Assembly (NCBI RefSeq): GCF_014356525.2
Contig: NC_052506.1
Span: 9,355,698 to 9,419,697 of the forward strand
Direction of reading: 5' to 3'
DNA length: 64,000 nucleotides
Source: Nilaparvata lugens
Taxonomy: Eukaryota > Arthropoda > Insecta > Hemiptera > Delphacidae
The position numbers and the translations under genes are program-made. Numbering within the stretch: position 1 is the first letter of the stretch; every line of letters begins with the position of its first letter. Positions 11,011 through 22,530 of this stretch are shown in pieces. The notes beneath the pieces are model-generated. The model saw only the letters and a list, made by a program, of their open reading frames with translations, ran no database searches and was not told where the DNA came from.

Positions 11011-11816
11011 ATCACATAATAGGCAATCAAAATATACAAGTCATGACAGTTTATATAATAGTTCACACTTATTCAAGATTTACTCTAAATTCAAATTTGA
11101 TCAGAAGTAGCTACTAATAGTTACATTGCTCATGTTGAGGAATTCAGTCAATGAGTAAAGCGGATTTTATAAGGATTAGGAGCTCCATTAAAAATAGCAA
11201 ACAGCAGATGAAATTGCAAGGGTAGAAATGCATTAAAGGGTGAATCAAGATAAAGTTCAAAAAAGTATTTTAGTCTGAAGACAAAGTCAAAGAGCAGGAA
11301 AAGATTGGCAAGGTTGGAATCATAAAGAATTCAGAGAGAACCTGTGTTGGTTCCGACTAGTGCCAAACGACAAGCCCATGTAAATTATGATTCAATAATA
11401 AAAACTGGGTCACTTTTCAACTGACAAGCTACCTTTCTCGGTATGCTTTTTCAAAACTAAAATGTCATGGTCAAATTGAATTTATAAACGACGTTTACAA
11501 CTCGTACATAATGTTAAAAGGCTACTCACAGTATCCTAATGCTAGCAGCTACTCTTTTCATAGATGGCTCGTTTTGATAACAGCTCCAACTCACCTGAAA
11601 TAAACATTATAAAACTATTATTGTTATGGAACGATAAATTGTGAGAAAGCTGGTGATATAAAATATTGAACATGCTTAGAGCTCATTTGCCGCTACAGAA
11701 AAGTGAGCAAATGACACAAATATAATATAAACAAACTACGTACATAATGTTTTTACGGAAGTTTTATTATTGATCTATCTAAATTCAAAATTTTTTGTTA
11801 TATTCTGATTTGTATA
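11011..11816. other. AT-rich intergenic DNA
   Basis: May include the 5' part of the reverse retroelement ending at 10880, but I see no coding similarity or second boundary. Confidence 0.35.
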
Positions 11817-12110
11817 TTCAAATCAAATCAAATCAAATTGGTTTTTATTATACATGATTTCAGGGTACAAATATTCATATCATACAACAACGATACATCT
11901 TCTGCAACCAAACAATCATAAATAAAACTTACAGTTGAACTAAAAAATTAATCATTATAACTAAATCTATTTGCTATTATATCGTAGCTACAGAAAATAC
12001 ATTATATTTTAAAGAACTTCATGAAAACTCTCCACAAAGGCAAAGCCTGTGTGTGGAAGAGGGTCTTGGTGATGATTGGCTAACGTCGGACTGTCCCCAT
12101 ATTTGCATCT
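11817..12110 (-). mobile_element. Retroelement 3' end with (GATTT)n tail and 3' hairpin, reverse orientation
   Basis: AATCAAATCAAATCAAATTG followed by GTTTTTATTATACATG is a reversed pentamer tail. Further in, TCCACAAAGGCAAAGCCTG and TGTGTGGA form a two-tier hairpin with an AGGC/GCCT apex. The same architecture, with a different basal stem, occurs in the 46795-47020 tail. Confidence 0.55.
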
Positions 12111-12429
12111 ATCACATTCTTGGGTAAACCAGGTATTAATATCAGAAAACATTTGAAGTTTCAAGGATTTTAAGTATAAAAGATGTAAACATTTAGAGTT
12201 AAATTTGGACTATCATTACACGACATTTGCTTTATACAATGAATGAATTATCACTTCTATATTTGTCCTCCCAATCTTCATTCATATTGATGATTTAGCA
12301 AACAGCTAAAAACAAGATTCTACAAATCTCGAAGTATTTTTCTAATTTAAGAATGATTTTTGTGTGTTTTGAATTGTAAATTGAGTGTGTAATCGATGAA
12401 TTTCAAGTGACACATAACCTAGCTTCATT

Positions 12430-12700
12430 TGGACTGTTGTATAAATTAGAATTGGAACCGTTTTGGGCTTATAAGCCTGTGGTACTTTTCTGTAAGTTGT
12501 GTAGTATTCTGAATGGTTAAATACATGAATGGATAGATTTAGTGTATAAATTGAAATGGACATAACCTACATAATATTTGGACAATTTAAGACAAAATTA
12601 GGAAATTGGAGAAGCTTTGGACAATAGCCTGTTTTTATTTTCCGACTACTGTATTGTTTACTCTATCCAATAAATGAATAGATGAATAATCAGGTATTTT
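12430..12700 (+). mobile_element. Retroelement 3' tail, GGCTTATAAGCC apex type (family C)
   Basis: GGAACCGTTTTGGGCTTATA and AGCCTGTGGTACTTTTC form the shared apical stem. About 200 bp downstream is an AATAAATGAATAGATGAAT tail. A nearly identical copy lies inverted at 6900-6973. Confidence 0.6.
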
Positions 12701-12919
12701 TGTGCTACCCCTTTAATTTCAATAAGATAAAAACTAAGGTTATAACTTATCTTGTAACTATTGAGAGTGTAAGCTATTGATATTGGGCCAGTTTGCTCCA
12801 GCTTGATAAGATTAAAATTTCTTCGACATTTCTATTAACGCTGTACATTTTTAATGAAGTATAATTAAAAACTGGAATAAAAATAGAAGTAGTCATTTCT
12901 CAATGCAATCAATGCTACC
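12701..12919. other. Intergenic DNA
   Basis: AT-rich sequence without a supported feature, up to the TTA target of the next MITE. Confidence 0.35.
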
Positions 12920-12922
12920 TTA

Positions 12923-13148
12923 GGCTCGCCGCAAAATAGACCCACGCTAATCCATGAAAAGCAACCCACGCCGTGGGAGGTTTTTTAAACCATTGCTATA
13001 GAATTATTCATAATCAATCAGCTGACAAGTGGATTATTCATTGCATGTATTACACAGATGTCTAAAGAAGCCTAGCAATGGTTTACAAAACATCCCACGG
13101 CGTGGGTTGCTTTTCGTGGATTAGCGTGGGTCTACTTTGCGGCGGGCC
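12923..13148. mobile_element. MITE with TTA target duplication (GGCTCGCCGC ends)
   Basis: Long inverted termini GGCTCGCCGCAAAATAGACC and GCGGCGGGCC are flanked by TTA at 12920-12922 and 13149-13151, as in PIF/Harbinger-type MITEs. The arms include CCCACGCCGTGGGA. The core (GAATTATTCAT..ATCAGCTGACAAGTG..TTACACAGATGT) matches the interior of the Helitron-like family A. Confidence 0.85.
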
Positions 13149-13282
13149 TTAATACTGGCTATTGGAGAAATATTTAAAATTCCGATATTTCATAGTTCAT
13201 TTCAAGATATTATACTAAGAATTTATGTGGGTTGAGTTGAGAAATCCATGATTTCTAACATTTATATGGAATAAGCTAACAA

Positions 13283-13663
13283 TCCAAATTATATTAAGCG
13301 AGCAATATCTGTGTATATTTTTAAACCTGGTTATTTAAGTTCAACGGATCTCGAAAACGGCTCTAACGATTTTCACGAAATTTGGAACATAGTAGGTTTA
13401 TGATATAACAATTCGATTGCAATAGGTCTCATCCTTGGGAAAACTTGCTGAAGGACATGAAAAAGAGGAATATTCATCCTTGGCTGAAACAGCTGTTGAT
13501 AGTCAAACAGTGAGTGAGCGAGTATGTGAAAAATCAAAATATCGCATCCCCGAGATTCATAAGATGACATATAGCCAGCTGTGAAATATAAACACGATCA
13601 TTTTAGAGAATTGTGTTCTGTTTATCAATAAATACAAAAGACAAGCGAAGCTCGGTGCCCTGA
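13283..13663 (+). mobile_element. Helitron-like repeat, family B
   Basis: It starts TCCAAATTATATTAAGCGAG after an A and ends GCTCGGTGCCCTGA before T. The CTGA end fits the Helitron CTRR rule. The interior matches the other B copies throughout. Confidence 0.7.
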
Positions 13664-13912
13664 TATTAGATTATTAATTAATTAAATTTTCATACACATT
13701 TAAAACGTTCTTTCTTGATCAATTCCTAGGAGTTCCTGTAATCCAGATAATTCAATCAATAAGACAACACAGAAAACAAAATATTTATTACATATTCCAA
13801 TGAGCTTTAATTATTTAAAACTCGTTTCAAAATTCTATTGAAATTGTAGAATCCAGGAATCATTTGATTTGAATTCAATTCATCCACTCTTATAATCGAT
13901 TACGCCTAATAA
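13664..13912. other. AT-rich spacer between two elements
   Basis: No feature seen apart from AT-rich DNA separating the family B and family A copies. Confidence 0.35.
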
Positions 13913-14309
13913 TTGACCTAGTGAAGTGAGGTCTAAGATTCAAGTCGACGGTTTGGCATTTCTCTTAATGTTTAAATGTGTTGCGCATTTACGGCGAAAC
14001 GCGGTAATAGATTTTCATGTAATTTTACAGGTATGTCCCTTTTTTATAATTGCGCGTCGACGTATATACAAAGTTTTTGGAAATTTTGCATTTGAAAAAT
14101 AATATAAAAGGAAAAGGAGCCTCCTTCATACGCCAATATTGGAGTAAAAATCAGACTATGGAATTATTCATCATAAATCAGCTGACAAGTGATTACACAG
14201 ATGTGTGGAGAAGCCAGTCTATTGCTGTATTTCCATAAGGTCTATAGTTTCAATCAGGTACTTGTGGATGAGAATACTGCGTGAGGTCTACTGTTCACAG
14301 AACTACTAC
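13913..14309 (+). mobile_element. Helitron-like family A (short form), copy 2
   Basis: It starts TTGACCTAGTGAAGTGAGGT and ends CACAGAACTACTAC before T, so the last base of the CTAG terminus has changed. It is highly similar to 10-409 throughout, with scattered indels. Confidence 0.75.
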
Positions 14310-15189
14310 TTTATTATACTACAATTTACCGTGGCATTTTTGTTAGCCTGAGAACACCCAATGACTGCTATCAACGGTATTATCAGTTTCCTATTAGATT
14401 CATGTTGAAAAATGTGTTCCAATGAAATAAGTTTATCTCCCGATCGTTCTCATTCTCACGGAAGAGATTGAAACTGAAAGGTGAGCCGAGAACCGAGATG
14501 TTTGACTGGCATTCATTCACCGATTGCACGTTGAAACGGCCGTAGGCTGCTGTTCTCTTGAGTTGTGCCACTCGGCCGTACAAGTTGTGGCTGGTGAAGG
14601 AGGCTCGTGGGTGGACACTAGTGAGAAAGAGAGAGTGAGGGTGTGAGAGAAACTATCTGAATGTGCAGAGTTGGCCACCGCAACACTCACACTCACTCAT
14701 TCTCTCTCGCTCTCTCACACACTCTTTATCGCTCTCTCACACACACTCTCTCTCTATTTATTTCTCTCTCACTCTCACTCTCTCTCTCTCTCTCTCTCTC
14801 GAGATGTTGGTGATGCCTTCCATTCGTGCCCTAGTAACTGATTGAATTCACAATTGAAATTGAAAAATACATCAAAAATCCCCGTGATGCTAGAAAGTTT
14901 TCGCCGACCGTAAATAAATTGTCGGTATCTGATACACGGAGAACATTTATATATTATTTGGTCAATACATTTTCCATTACGATGCACGCTCTCTGGAGAG
15001 TTGCAGTTCTGTGGCTTTATTTGGTGTGTTTTATTGAGAACACTTGCTGTTGAATCGAAAGTGTATTCGTCGATTTCTCGCTTTATTACACGATTAAATT
15101 CTATAGCAGTTTGATAAATGATTTGAGTTCTTGAGTGAGGCTTAATCGTAGAATCATAGAGGATGAATGGCGTTAAGAGTGGATGATTT
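14310..15189. other. Unique intergenic stretch with a CT-rich microsatellite
   Basis: A GC-richer block at 14450-14640 precedes a (CT)n-rich tract at 14691-14802. Open frames on both strands here are driven by the CT repeat or run into the A fragment at 15190. I cannot support a gene. A regulatory role is possible but unproven. Confidence 0.4.
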
Positions 15190-15249
15190 CTAGTAGTTCT
15201 GTGAACAGTAGACCTCACGCAGTATTCTTATCCACAAGTACCTGATAGA
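15190..15249 (-). mobile_element. 3'-terminal fragment of Helitron-like family A
   Basis: CTAGTAGTTCTGTGAACAGT through AAGTACCTGATAGAAA is the reversed last 60 bp of family A. The rest of the element is absent. Confidence 0.75.
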
Positions 15250-15468
15250 AATCCAGCATACTGCATGTCTGTTATTCTCCCTTTCATTCTTTATTATTCA
15301 GTTTTATGTTTAATCATCAACATACATGTTGATTAGACGTGAATATTTGTTATGATAATTTCAGGAGAAATTTTCGGATCCATCGTGAATAGATGTAATC
15401 ATATTTATGAATGTAATTGATTTTATACGAAACATAATCTACTCCGATAAACTTAATTTTTATCAAAA
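15250..15468. other. AT-rich spacer
   Basis: No supported feature. Confidence 0.35.
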
Positions 15469-16205
15469 TCCTATTATATTAAGTGAGCAATTTCTGTATT
15501 TATCTGGTTATTTTTATATCTGGCTATTTTCATATCTGGTTATTTATGTTTAACGGATCTCGAAAACGGCTCTAACGATTTTCACGAAATTTGGAACATA
15601 GTAGGTTTATGATATAAACCAATTCGATTGCACTAGGTCTCATCCTTGAGAAAACTCGCTGAACGACATTAAAAAGATGATTCATCCTTGGAAAACAGAT
15701 GATAATTTCGTCGTCTCTCGATAACAGAAGACGCGTGTGCCTTCGCGTGTGTGGGGGAGAGACAGAATTATTTCCAGCTGTGTAATCATAATCAATCAGC
15801 AAGAAATTTTATCTAGCTAGACAATTTTTAGTTGATTTGATGAACATAATCTGATTTGTTGACATGACATGATAATCCTCCTAAACTAGAGTATATAATA
15901 ATTTTAAAAGTTGATCATTTGACAATTTCAAGTGATTAGTGAGTGTTATTTTGTTATTTAATTTGGTTTGCATATAATCTAAATTATAATATTTTTGTTT
16001 TCAAATGTTTGAACAGAAAATTGGACCTGAATTCAAGTGTATGGAACATAACCTACTTTCTGGACTATTTATAGTGTATAAATCAAAATTTTGGGAAAGA
16101 AACAGTTTTGGGCTGTGCCTGTTAGTACTTCTCCAATCATTTTAGAGAATTGTGTTTGATTATCAAAAGTCAATAAAAAATAACGAGCGAAGCTCGATGC
16201 CCCAA
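15469..16205 (+). mobile_element. Helitron-like family B copy interrupted by a retroelement tail
   Basis: The 5' part starts TCCTATTATATTAAGTGAGC and runs to about 15800. The 3' part resumes near 16138 with ATTTTAGAGAATTGTG and ends GAGCGAAGCTCGATGCCCC plus AA. The middle carries a family C tail (GGGAAAGAAACAGTTTTGGG then CTGTGCCTG). Confidence 0.6.
15990..16137 (+). mobile_element. Retroelement 3' tail (family C, GGGCTGTGCC apex)
   Basis: ATTTATAGTGTATAAATC precedes TTTTGGGAAAGAAACAG and TTTTGGGCTGTGCCTG, then TACTTCTCCAATCA. This is the same two-tier hairpin as at 26490 and 46020, but its basal stem is degraded. Confidence 0.55.
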
Positions 16206-16575
16206 TATTTATATTAATGTAAATAATACCATACGAATTTTATCTACGAGAAACTGATTGTTTCATGGAAAAATTCACTAAAGGATCAAACAGCGCATCT
16301 GAAATAATAAAAGTATACTCAACAACTGAGAACAATTGCCGTAGCTCGAAGCTCTGAAACCAGGAAGTCAAAACTGAAGAAGACCTTATTACAAGAAGCA
16401 CCCATTTTGCAAGACATAATAGAGAACGTTGGAATGAAGAGGAACCACCACCATGGATCAGAGTGACAAGTGTTTCCACTTATCAACTTGAATGATGGAG
16501 AGAGGAGACCGGGAAACGCGAACGAAATCGTGACACAGGAGGGCAAGTGCATTACAAAAACGAAGCCTTTGAGCA
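16206..16575. other. Unique flank of the 145-bp satellite
   Basis: GC-richer than its surroundings, with open frames of 79-85 codons on the minus strand but no recognisable domain. The last part (GAGCACGACATTAGGTG) is duplicated at 17084-17100 inside the array. Confidence 0.4.
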
Positions 16576-19500
16576 CGACATTAGGTGTAGAGCAGCAGCA
16601 GCAAGGGCATGGTCATATTGGTGATTTAGTTGCTGCAAAAAGTTGCTGAGGAATGGAACACAAGCGTTTAATATCTACCTGGCACACTGGTAACGAAGAT
16701 AGTTCCATTCTGTAGCTGTGACTATATTAATTGAAGAGCAACAACAGCAAGGGCATGGACACATTGGTGATTTAGATGCTGTAAAAAAAGTTGCTGAGGA
16801 ATGAAACACAAGCGTTTAATATCTATCTGGCACACTGGAAACGAAGATAGTTTCATTTTGTAACTGTGACTGTATTAGTTGAAGAGTAATTACAACAAGG
16901 GCCTAGGCAAATTGGTGATTTAGTTGCTGAAAAAAAGTTGCTGAGGAATTGAACACAATCGTTTCCTATCTACCTGGCACACTGGTAACGGAGATAGTTC
17001 AATTTTGGACGTTGACTAAATGAGTTGAAAAGCAACAACAGAGTTTCTCTCTTTCTCTCAAGTGTCCACCCAGCACGACATAAGGACGACCTAAGCACGA
17101 CATTAGGTGTAGAGCAGCAGCAGCAAGGGCATGGTCATATTGGTGATTTAGTTGCTGTGAAAAAAAGTTGCTGAGGAATGGAACACTAGAGTTTCCTATC
17201 TATCTGACACACTGGGAGCTGAGATTGTTCAATTTTGTAACTGTGACTATATTAGTTGACGAGCAACAACAGCAAGGGCCTGGGCACATTGGTGATTTAG
17301 TTGCTGCAAAAAGGTTGCTGAGGAATGGAACACAAGCGTTTACTATCTACCTGGCATACTCGTAACTGAGATTGTTTCATTTTGTACGGTGACTAAATTA
17401 GTTGACGAGCAACAACAGCAAGGGCCTGGGCACATTGGTGATTTAGTTGCTGCAAAAAGTTGCTGAGGAATGAAACACAAGCGTTTAATATCTATCTGGC
17501 ACACTGGAAACGAAGATAGTTCCATTTTGTAATGTGACTGTATTAGTTGAAGAGTAATTACAACAAGGGCCTAGGCAAATTGGTGATTTAGTTGCTGCAA
17601 AAAGTTGCTGAGGAATGAAACACAAGCGTTTCCTATCGATCTGACACACTGGAAACTGAGATAGTTCAATTTTGTAACTGTGACTATATTAGTTGAAGAG
17701 CAACAACAGCAAGGGCCTGGGCACATTGGTGATTTAGATGCTGTAAAAAAGTTGCTGAGGAATGGAGCACAAGCGTTTAGTATCTACCTGGCACACTGGT
17801 AACGGAGATAGTTCCATTTTTCAACAGTGACTGTATTAGTTGAAGAGCAATAACAACAAGGGCCTAAGCACATTGGTGATTTAGTTGCTGCAAAAAAGTT
17901 GCTGTGGAATGAAACACAAACGTTTTTTACCTATCTGACACACTGGTAACGGAGATAGTTCAACTTTGGACGGTGAATGAATTAGTAGACAAGCAATAAC
18001 AACAAGGACCTAAGCACATTGGTGATTTAGTTGCTGCAAAAAAGTTGCTGTGGAATGAAACACAAGCGTTTTCTACTTATCTGACACACTGGGAACGGAA
18101 ATTGTTGCATTTTGGATGGTGACTATATTAGTTGACGAGCAACAACAGCAAGGGCATGGACACATTGGTGATTTAGTTGCTGCAAAAAAGTTGCTGAGGA
18201 CTGGAACACAAGCGTTTACTATCTAACTGACACACTGGTAACGGAAATTGTTGCATTTTGGAGGTGACTAAATTAGTTGACGAACAACAACAGCAAGGGC
18301 ATGAACATATTGGTGATTTAGTTGCTGCAAAATGTTTCTGAGGAATGGAACACAAGCGTTTAATATCTATCTGGCACACTGGGAACGAAGATAGTTCCAT
18401 TTTGTAACGGTGACTATATTAATTGAAGAGCAACAACAGCAAGGGCATGGACACATTGGTGATTTATATGCTGTAAAAAAAGTTGCTGAGGAATGAAACA
18501 CAAGCGTTTAATATCTACCTGACACACTGGTAACTGAGATGGTTCCATTTTTTAACAGTGACTGTATTAGTTGAAGAGCAATAACAACAAGGGCCTAAGC
18601 ACATTGGTGATTTAGTTGCTGTAAAAAAAAGTTGCTGAGGAATGGCTCAAGCGATTTCTACCTATCTGACACACTGATAACGGAGATGGTTCAACTTTGG
18701 ACGGTGAATGAATTAGTTGACAAGCAATAACAACAAGGACCTAAGCACATTGGTGATTTAGTTGCTGAAAAAAAAGTTGCTGTGAAATTGAACACAAGCG
18801 TTTCCTATCTAACTGACACACTGGTAACAGAGATAGTTCAACTTTGGACGGTGAATGAATTAGTTGACAAGCAATAACAACAAGGACCTAAGCACATTGG
18901 TGATTTAGTTGCTGAAAAAAAGTTGCTGATGAATTGAACACAAGCGTTTCCTATCTACCTGGTACACTGGAAACTGAGATGTACCATTTTGTACGTTGAC
19001 TAAACTAGTAGTTCTGTGAACAGTAGACCTCGCGCAGTTATAAACCACAGTCTCCTGTAATACCATCAGAGTAAATTCTGTCCTGTCCTATCGTGTCGGC
19101 GAGATATCGGTGTATAAACAGCTATGCTGCTATAATCAAAAGCTTACCGAGTTGAAAGAAGAGTAAAGTAGGGAGAAAATACTGTATTACTCCAAGTTAT
19201 CAATTGCATGCCTCATTGCATGCAATTAATAGTCAACACAACAGCTATGTTTTCAATGAGATATTGAATTGCATGCAATTTATAATCCACTCGACAGCTG
19301 ATTTATGGTGCATAATTCTTTAGTCTGATTTTTACTCTAATATTGGCGTATGAAGGAGGCTCCTTTTCCTTTTATATTATCCTTGTAATGCAAAATTTCC
19401 AAAAACCTTGTACATACATCGACGCGAAATTAAAAAAGGAACTTACCTATAAAATTTCAAGAAAATCTATTGCTGCGTTTCGCCGTAAATGCGTAACATA

Positions 19501-20080
19501 AATAAAAACATAAAAACATAAAAAAGAGAAATGCGAAACTGTCGACTTGAATCTTAGACCTCACTTCGCTCGGTCAATTAGTTGACGAGCAACAACACAA
19601 GGGCCTGGCCACATTGGTGATTTAGTTGCTGCAAAAAGTTGCTGAGGAATGGAACACAAGCGTTTCCTATCGATCTGACACACTGGAAACTGAGATAGTT
19701 CAATTTTGTAACTGTGATTGTTCAATTTTGAACGGTGATTTAATTAGTTGAAGAGCAACAACAGCAAGGGCAAGGACACATTGGTGATTTAGTTGCTGCA
19801 AAAAAGTTGCTGAGGAATGGAACACAAGCGTTTCCTATCGATCTGACACACTGGAAACTGAGATAGTTCAATTTTGTAACTGTGATTGTTCAATTTTGAA
19901 CGGTGATTTAATTAGTTGAAGAGCAACAACAGCAAGGGCAAGGACACATTGGTGATTTAGTTGCTGCAAAAAAGTTGCTGAGGAATGGAACACAAGCGTT
20001 TACTATCTACCTGGCATACTAGAAACGGAAATTGTTGCATTTTGGAGGTGACTAAATTAGTTGACGAGCAACAACATCAG
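16576..20080. repeat. Satellite array, ~145-bp unit, about 20 copies
   Basis: Each unit carries AGCAACAACAGCAAGGGC, CATTGGTGATTTAGTTGCTG, AAGTTGCTGAGGAATG and ACACAAGCGTTT, then a CTGACACACTGG-type segment. Spacing between AGCAA starts is about 143-150 bp. A foreign segment at 17040-17100 brings a second copy of the left junction, so the array grew by a larger duplication. A family A element sits at 19005-19577. A single-unit fragment is at 21507-21553. Minus-strand open frames here are repeat-derived. Confidence 0.9.
19005..19577 (-). mobile_element. Helitron-like family A (long form) inside the satellite
   Basis: Reversed, it starts TTGACCGAGCGAAGTGAGGT and ends AGAACTACTAG. Removing 19005-19577 leaves GTTGACTAAA joined to TTAGTTGACGAGC, exactly the ordinary satellite sequence, so insertion was between A and T with no duplication or loss. 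It has ~170 bp more interior than the short form, including two ATTGCATGCAATT-like palindromes. Confidence 0.85.
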
Positions 20081-20470
20081 CAACAAGTGCGTTCTGTTGT
20101 TGAGTAAGGTTGTTGTTGATGAGGACAGCACTGGCCTAGTGATCCATTCGAGAGGCAATTTGCGGTCTACTTGGGAACGGAAGCATCACTTCCGGGATTC
20201 AAGAGACGCCCGGCTTGTTGACAATGTGTCCACTGTCCACAGATGACAATGCAACTTTCAATTCGGCTACCACAAGGCCTACCTATTCAAAGACATTGTC
20301 AGCCTTGTATGTGCCAAAATCAATATTCATCGACTTCGTAGCCCAGTTTTGAATAGATTCTTCATAAAAGGAAGCTAAGATTGAAACTATTGAATACAAT
20401 CAACAGAAACTGAATTCTATAACACTCAGATGAAGCGGTTGCATATTTTTAGCTAATGATGCCCACAAAA
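20081..20470. other. Unique flank right of the satellite
   Basis: Moderately GC-rich at 20110-20300, with one open frame of about 60 codons ending at 20246. No domain recognised. It could be a remnant of the locus in which the array expanded. Confidence 0.35.
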
Positions 20471-20473
20471 ATA

Positions 20474-20877
20474 CAGTGTCCCAAAATTAAAGTGCCAAAC
20501 TTCGGGAATAGGTTCTATGGGTCAAAACAAAGAGAAAATTTAGAATAATTTTTTCCCCTAAAACGCTTCGTTTACGAGATATTCGCCATTTCGTATTTTT
20601 TACAAAATAATTTTTATCTTCAAAGTTTTCTAACCGATCGCTATAAAAATTTGTAGGTATGTTCAAATAGGAGAGATAAGCTGTAGAAAAAATATTCAAC
20701 TTTTTCCAATTCCAAAATTCAAAATGGCGGCCATTTTAAACTTACAATCCAAAATTGCGGGAGAACGGTGATAGATAGAGAAATTTACCAAGAACAAACT
20801 TGTTTAGGGAATTTTATTTACAATCATTCAACACAAAAAAATGAGAATTGGATAAAGCATAATTTTGGGACACTTTG
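20474..20877. mobile_element. Mariner-type MITE with TA target duplication
   Basis: The ends CAGTGTCCCAAAATTA and TAATTTTGGGACACTTTG are inverted and flanked by TA at 20472-20473 and 20878-20879. The interior is non-coding and includes AAAATGGCGGCCATTTT. The CAGTGTCCCAAAA start resembles Tc1/mariner termini. The length is 404 bp. Confidence 0.75.
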
Positions 20878-20880
20878 TAT

Positions 20881-21289
20881 AAGACTTATTATAATTGCAT
20901 TACAGAGTTCCTGGTTCCTTTGAGAGATTGGTTTGCAATGAAAATTAACATCTTCACTAATAAAATAGATCCTAAAGAAGTGATATCTCTCTAAAGCTGG
21001 GTGATAGTAAAGTACCGTTTCGACAATCCACCGTACAGTCCCGACCTTGGTTTGCACTGCAGAAAAATATAAACTACACATGTTGAAAACCAGTGAATAA
21101 ATTGGACTATTATATCCTTATAACCAGTAAAAGGAACTATTACATCCTCTTTGCTTGACCTAGCGACTACTTCCCTTCTTGCACTTGAGACAGGGAACAA
21201 CGTTTTGTAACTAAAGAGGTCGTTGAAGAGCGTTGTTATCAACTGGTTGTCAACATAGACATAGAGACTCTACATCTCTACAAGATAAA
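20881..21289. other. Intergenic DNA
   Basis: Two overlapping minus-strand open frames of 83-85 codons cover 20824-21242, the first overlapping the MITE end. No domain or codon signature seen. Confidence 0.35.
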
Positions 21290-21440
21290 TTAATAGAAAC
21301 AATATAAAAATCTTGTGGTACCCTTCATTTTTTTAAAAACTTTGAAATAGTTCAACAGAATATTTTTAAAAATAAAGGGTACTTCAAGATTTTTATATTG
21401 GTTTTATTAATTTGTTGAAAAGTAACACATGTGAGTGAAA
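21290..21440. repeat. Family K inverted repeat (ACAATATAAAAATCTTG)
   Basis: AAACAATATAAAAATCTTG and GGTACCC at left are inverted against GGGTACTTCAAGATTTTTA at right. It is followed by AAGTAACACATGTGAGTG. Related segments are at 39325-39425, 40805-40890 and 46230-46345. Confidence 0.6.
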
Positions 21441-21506
21441 TGTTTTTATATCTACAAGATTCTATGCACTGGAGTCAAGGAATGTATGGAAAATGGTCTA
21501 CAGATG

Positions 21507-21553
21507 AAATGGAACACAAGCGTTTACTGACTGCCTGGCACACTGGGAACTGA
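21507..21553. repeat. Isolated fragment of the 145-bp satellite
   Basis: AAATGGAACACAAGCGTTTA and CTGGCACACTGGGAACTGAG match the satellite unit 1.4 kb to the left. It is followed directly by a family E end (ATTTAATTGGGATTTTCG). Confidence 0.75.
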
Positions 21554-21659
21554 GCATTTAATTGGGATTTTCGTTCAATAATAAGTATGAAAAATGTATG
21601 AGAACAGAGATAATGCACAATAGTGAAGTAGGTTTGTAGCTCAATACATGTGTTTCTTA

Positions 21660-21827
21660 AGGTGCCTACAGATTTACGCGCCGCAAACATGAGCAATTCA
21701 CTTTTAATCAGCTAATGCCAAGCTTTTTATATCTGTATCTTACCGTTTCTGTAAAAATACAGATATAGTCAGCTGATTAAAAGTGAATTGCTGCTCATGT
21801 TCGCGGCGCGTATATCTGTACGCACCT
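21660..21827. mobile_element. MITE with TTA target duplication (AGGTGC ends)
   Basis: The arms AGGTGCCTACAGATTTACGC and GCGTATATCTGTACGCACCT are inverted over ~70 bp and flanked by TTA at 21657-21659 and 21828-21830. They carry CGCCGCGAACATGAGC-type sequence. This fits PIF/Harbinger-type MITEs. A terminal piece is at 56752-56787. Confidence 0.85.
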
Positions 21828-22011
21828 TTATGCCTTCAATTTTCTTTTAGGTCCTTACTTTTTATAAGCCTCATAGAAAAGAACTCACTGACAAATTATT
21901 GATAGTCGAATTACGCTATCAGATCCATCATTGGAGTCAACTGGAATTATAATTGTAGTACAAAACTACATCAGTAATTTACATTGTAAACTGATGAATT
22001 AACTGGATTAG

Positions 22012-22120
22012 ATTAGATTTCTTTATTTATGTATGTTACAATATTTACTGGCTTATACACTAATTTACATTAAATGACGGTAATGCTAATTGTTCAACGA
22101 ATTTTACAAAGAATGGATAA
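22012..22120 (-). mobile_element. Retroelement 3' end, reverse orientation
   Basis: GGATTAGATTAGATTTCTTT is followed by ATTTATGTATGTTACAAT. This is a reversed pentamer tail plus AATAAA-type end. The 5' limit is unknown. Confidence 0.45.
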
Positions 22121-22375
22121 TTAATCAATGAGAATAAAGATTAAATGCAATTAGAGTAACGATAGTATAATATTGTAATGAACTTCATAAATCGGCGGTG
22201 TTTCAACAAATAATTGTCGAAAAATAATATAATAATAATAAAATAATATCCTTCCCATCAACACACGACCGGGTTGTGATGGAATAGAGCTGTTGGGAAT
22301 ATTATAACATGTGAATATGTGATTTGAATCTTGGAAATGGGATGAATGGATAAGATGGATGATATTATTTTACAG

Positions 22376-22530
22376 ATCACTCCCGTGTTATCGGATGGGC
22401 ACGTTAAACTGTCGGTCCCGGCTGAAGTATGACAGTCGTAAGGCCCATTGACGGCTTAAATTATATATTCAGGCGGTGGGACCTTCCCGCAAGGGACTCC
22501 CCACCAACAAAAGCCATACGAATTTACTTT
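22376..22530 (+). mobile_element. SINE-like module with TCCCGTGTTATCGGATGGGC
   Basis: TCGGATGGGCACGTTAAACT, GTCGGTCCCGGCTGAAG, CAGTCGTAAGGCCCATTG and CCCCACCAACAAAAGCCAT follow in order. The same order occurs at 58587-58762, where it ends in (ATT)n, and a variant is at 28638-28795. It is GC-richer than its surroundings and is probably a retroelement 3' module. Confidence 0.65.

Noticed and set aside
14775..15218. A 147-codon minus-strand frame
   Set aside because: It starts in a family A terminal fragment and ends in the CT microsatellite; no domain seen.
16240..16576. Two overlapping minus-strand frames next to the satellite
   Set aside because: No motif or conserved start; the DNA is a satellite flank whose end was itself duplicated.
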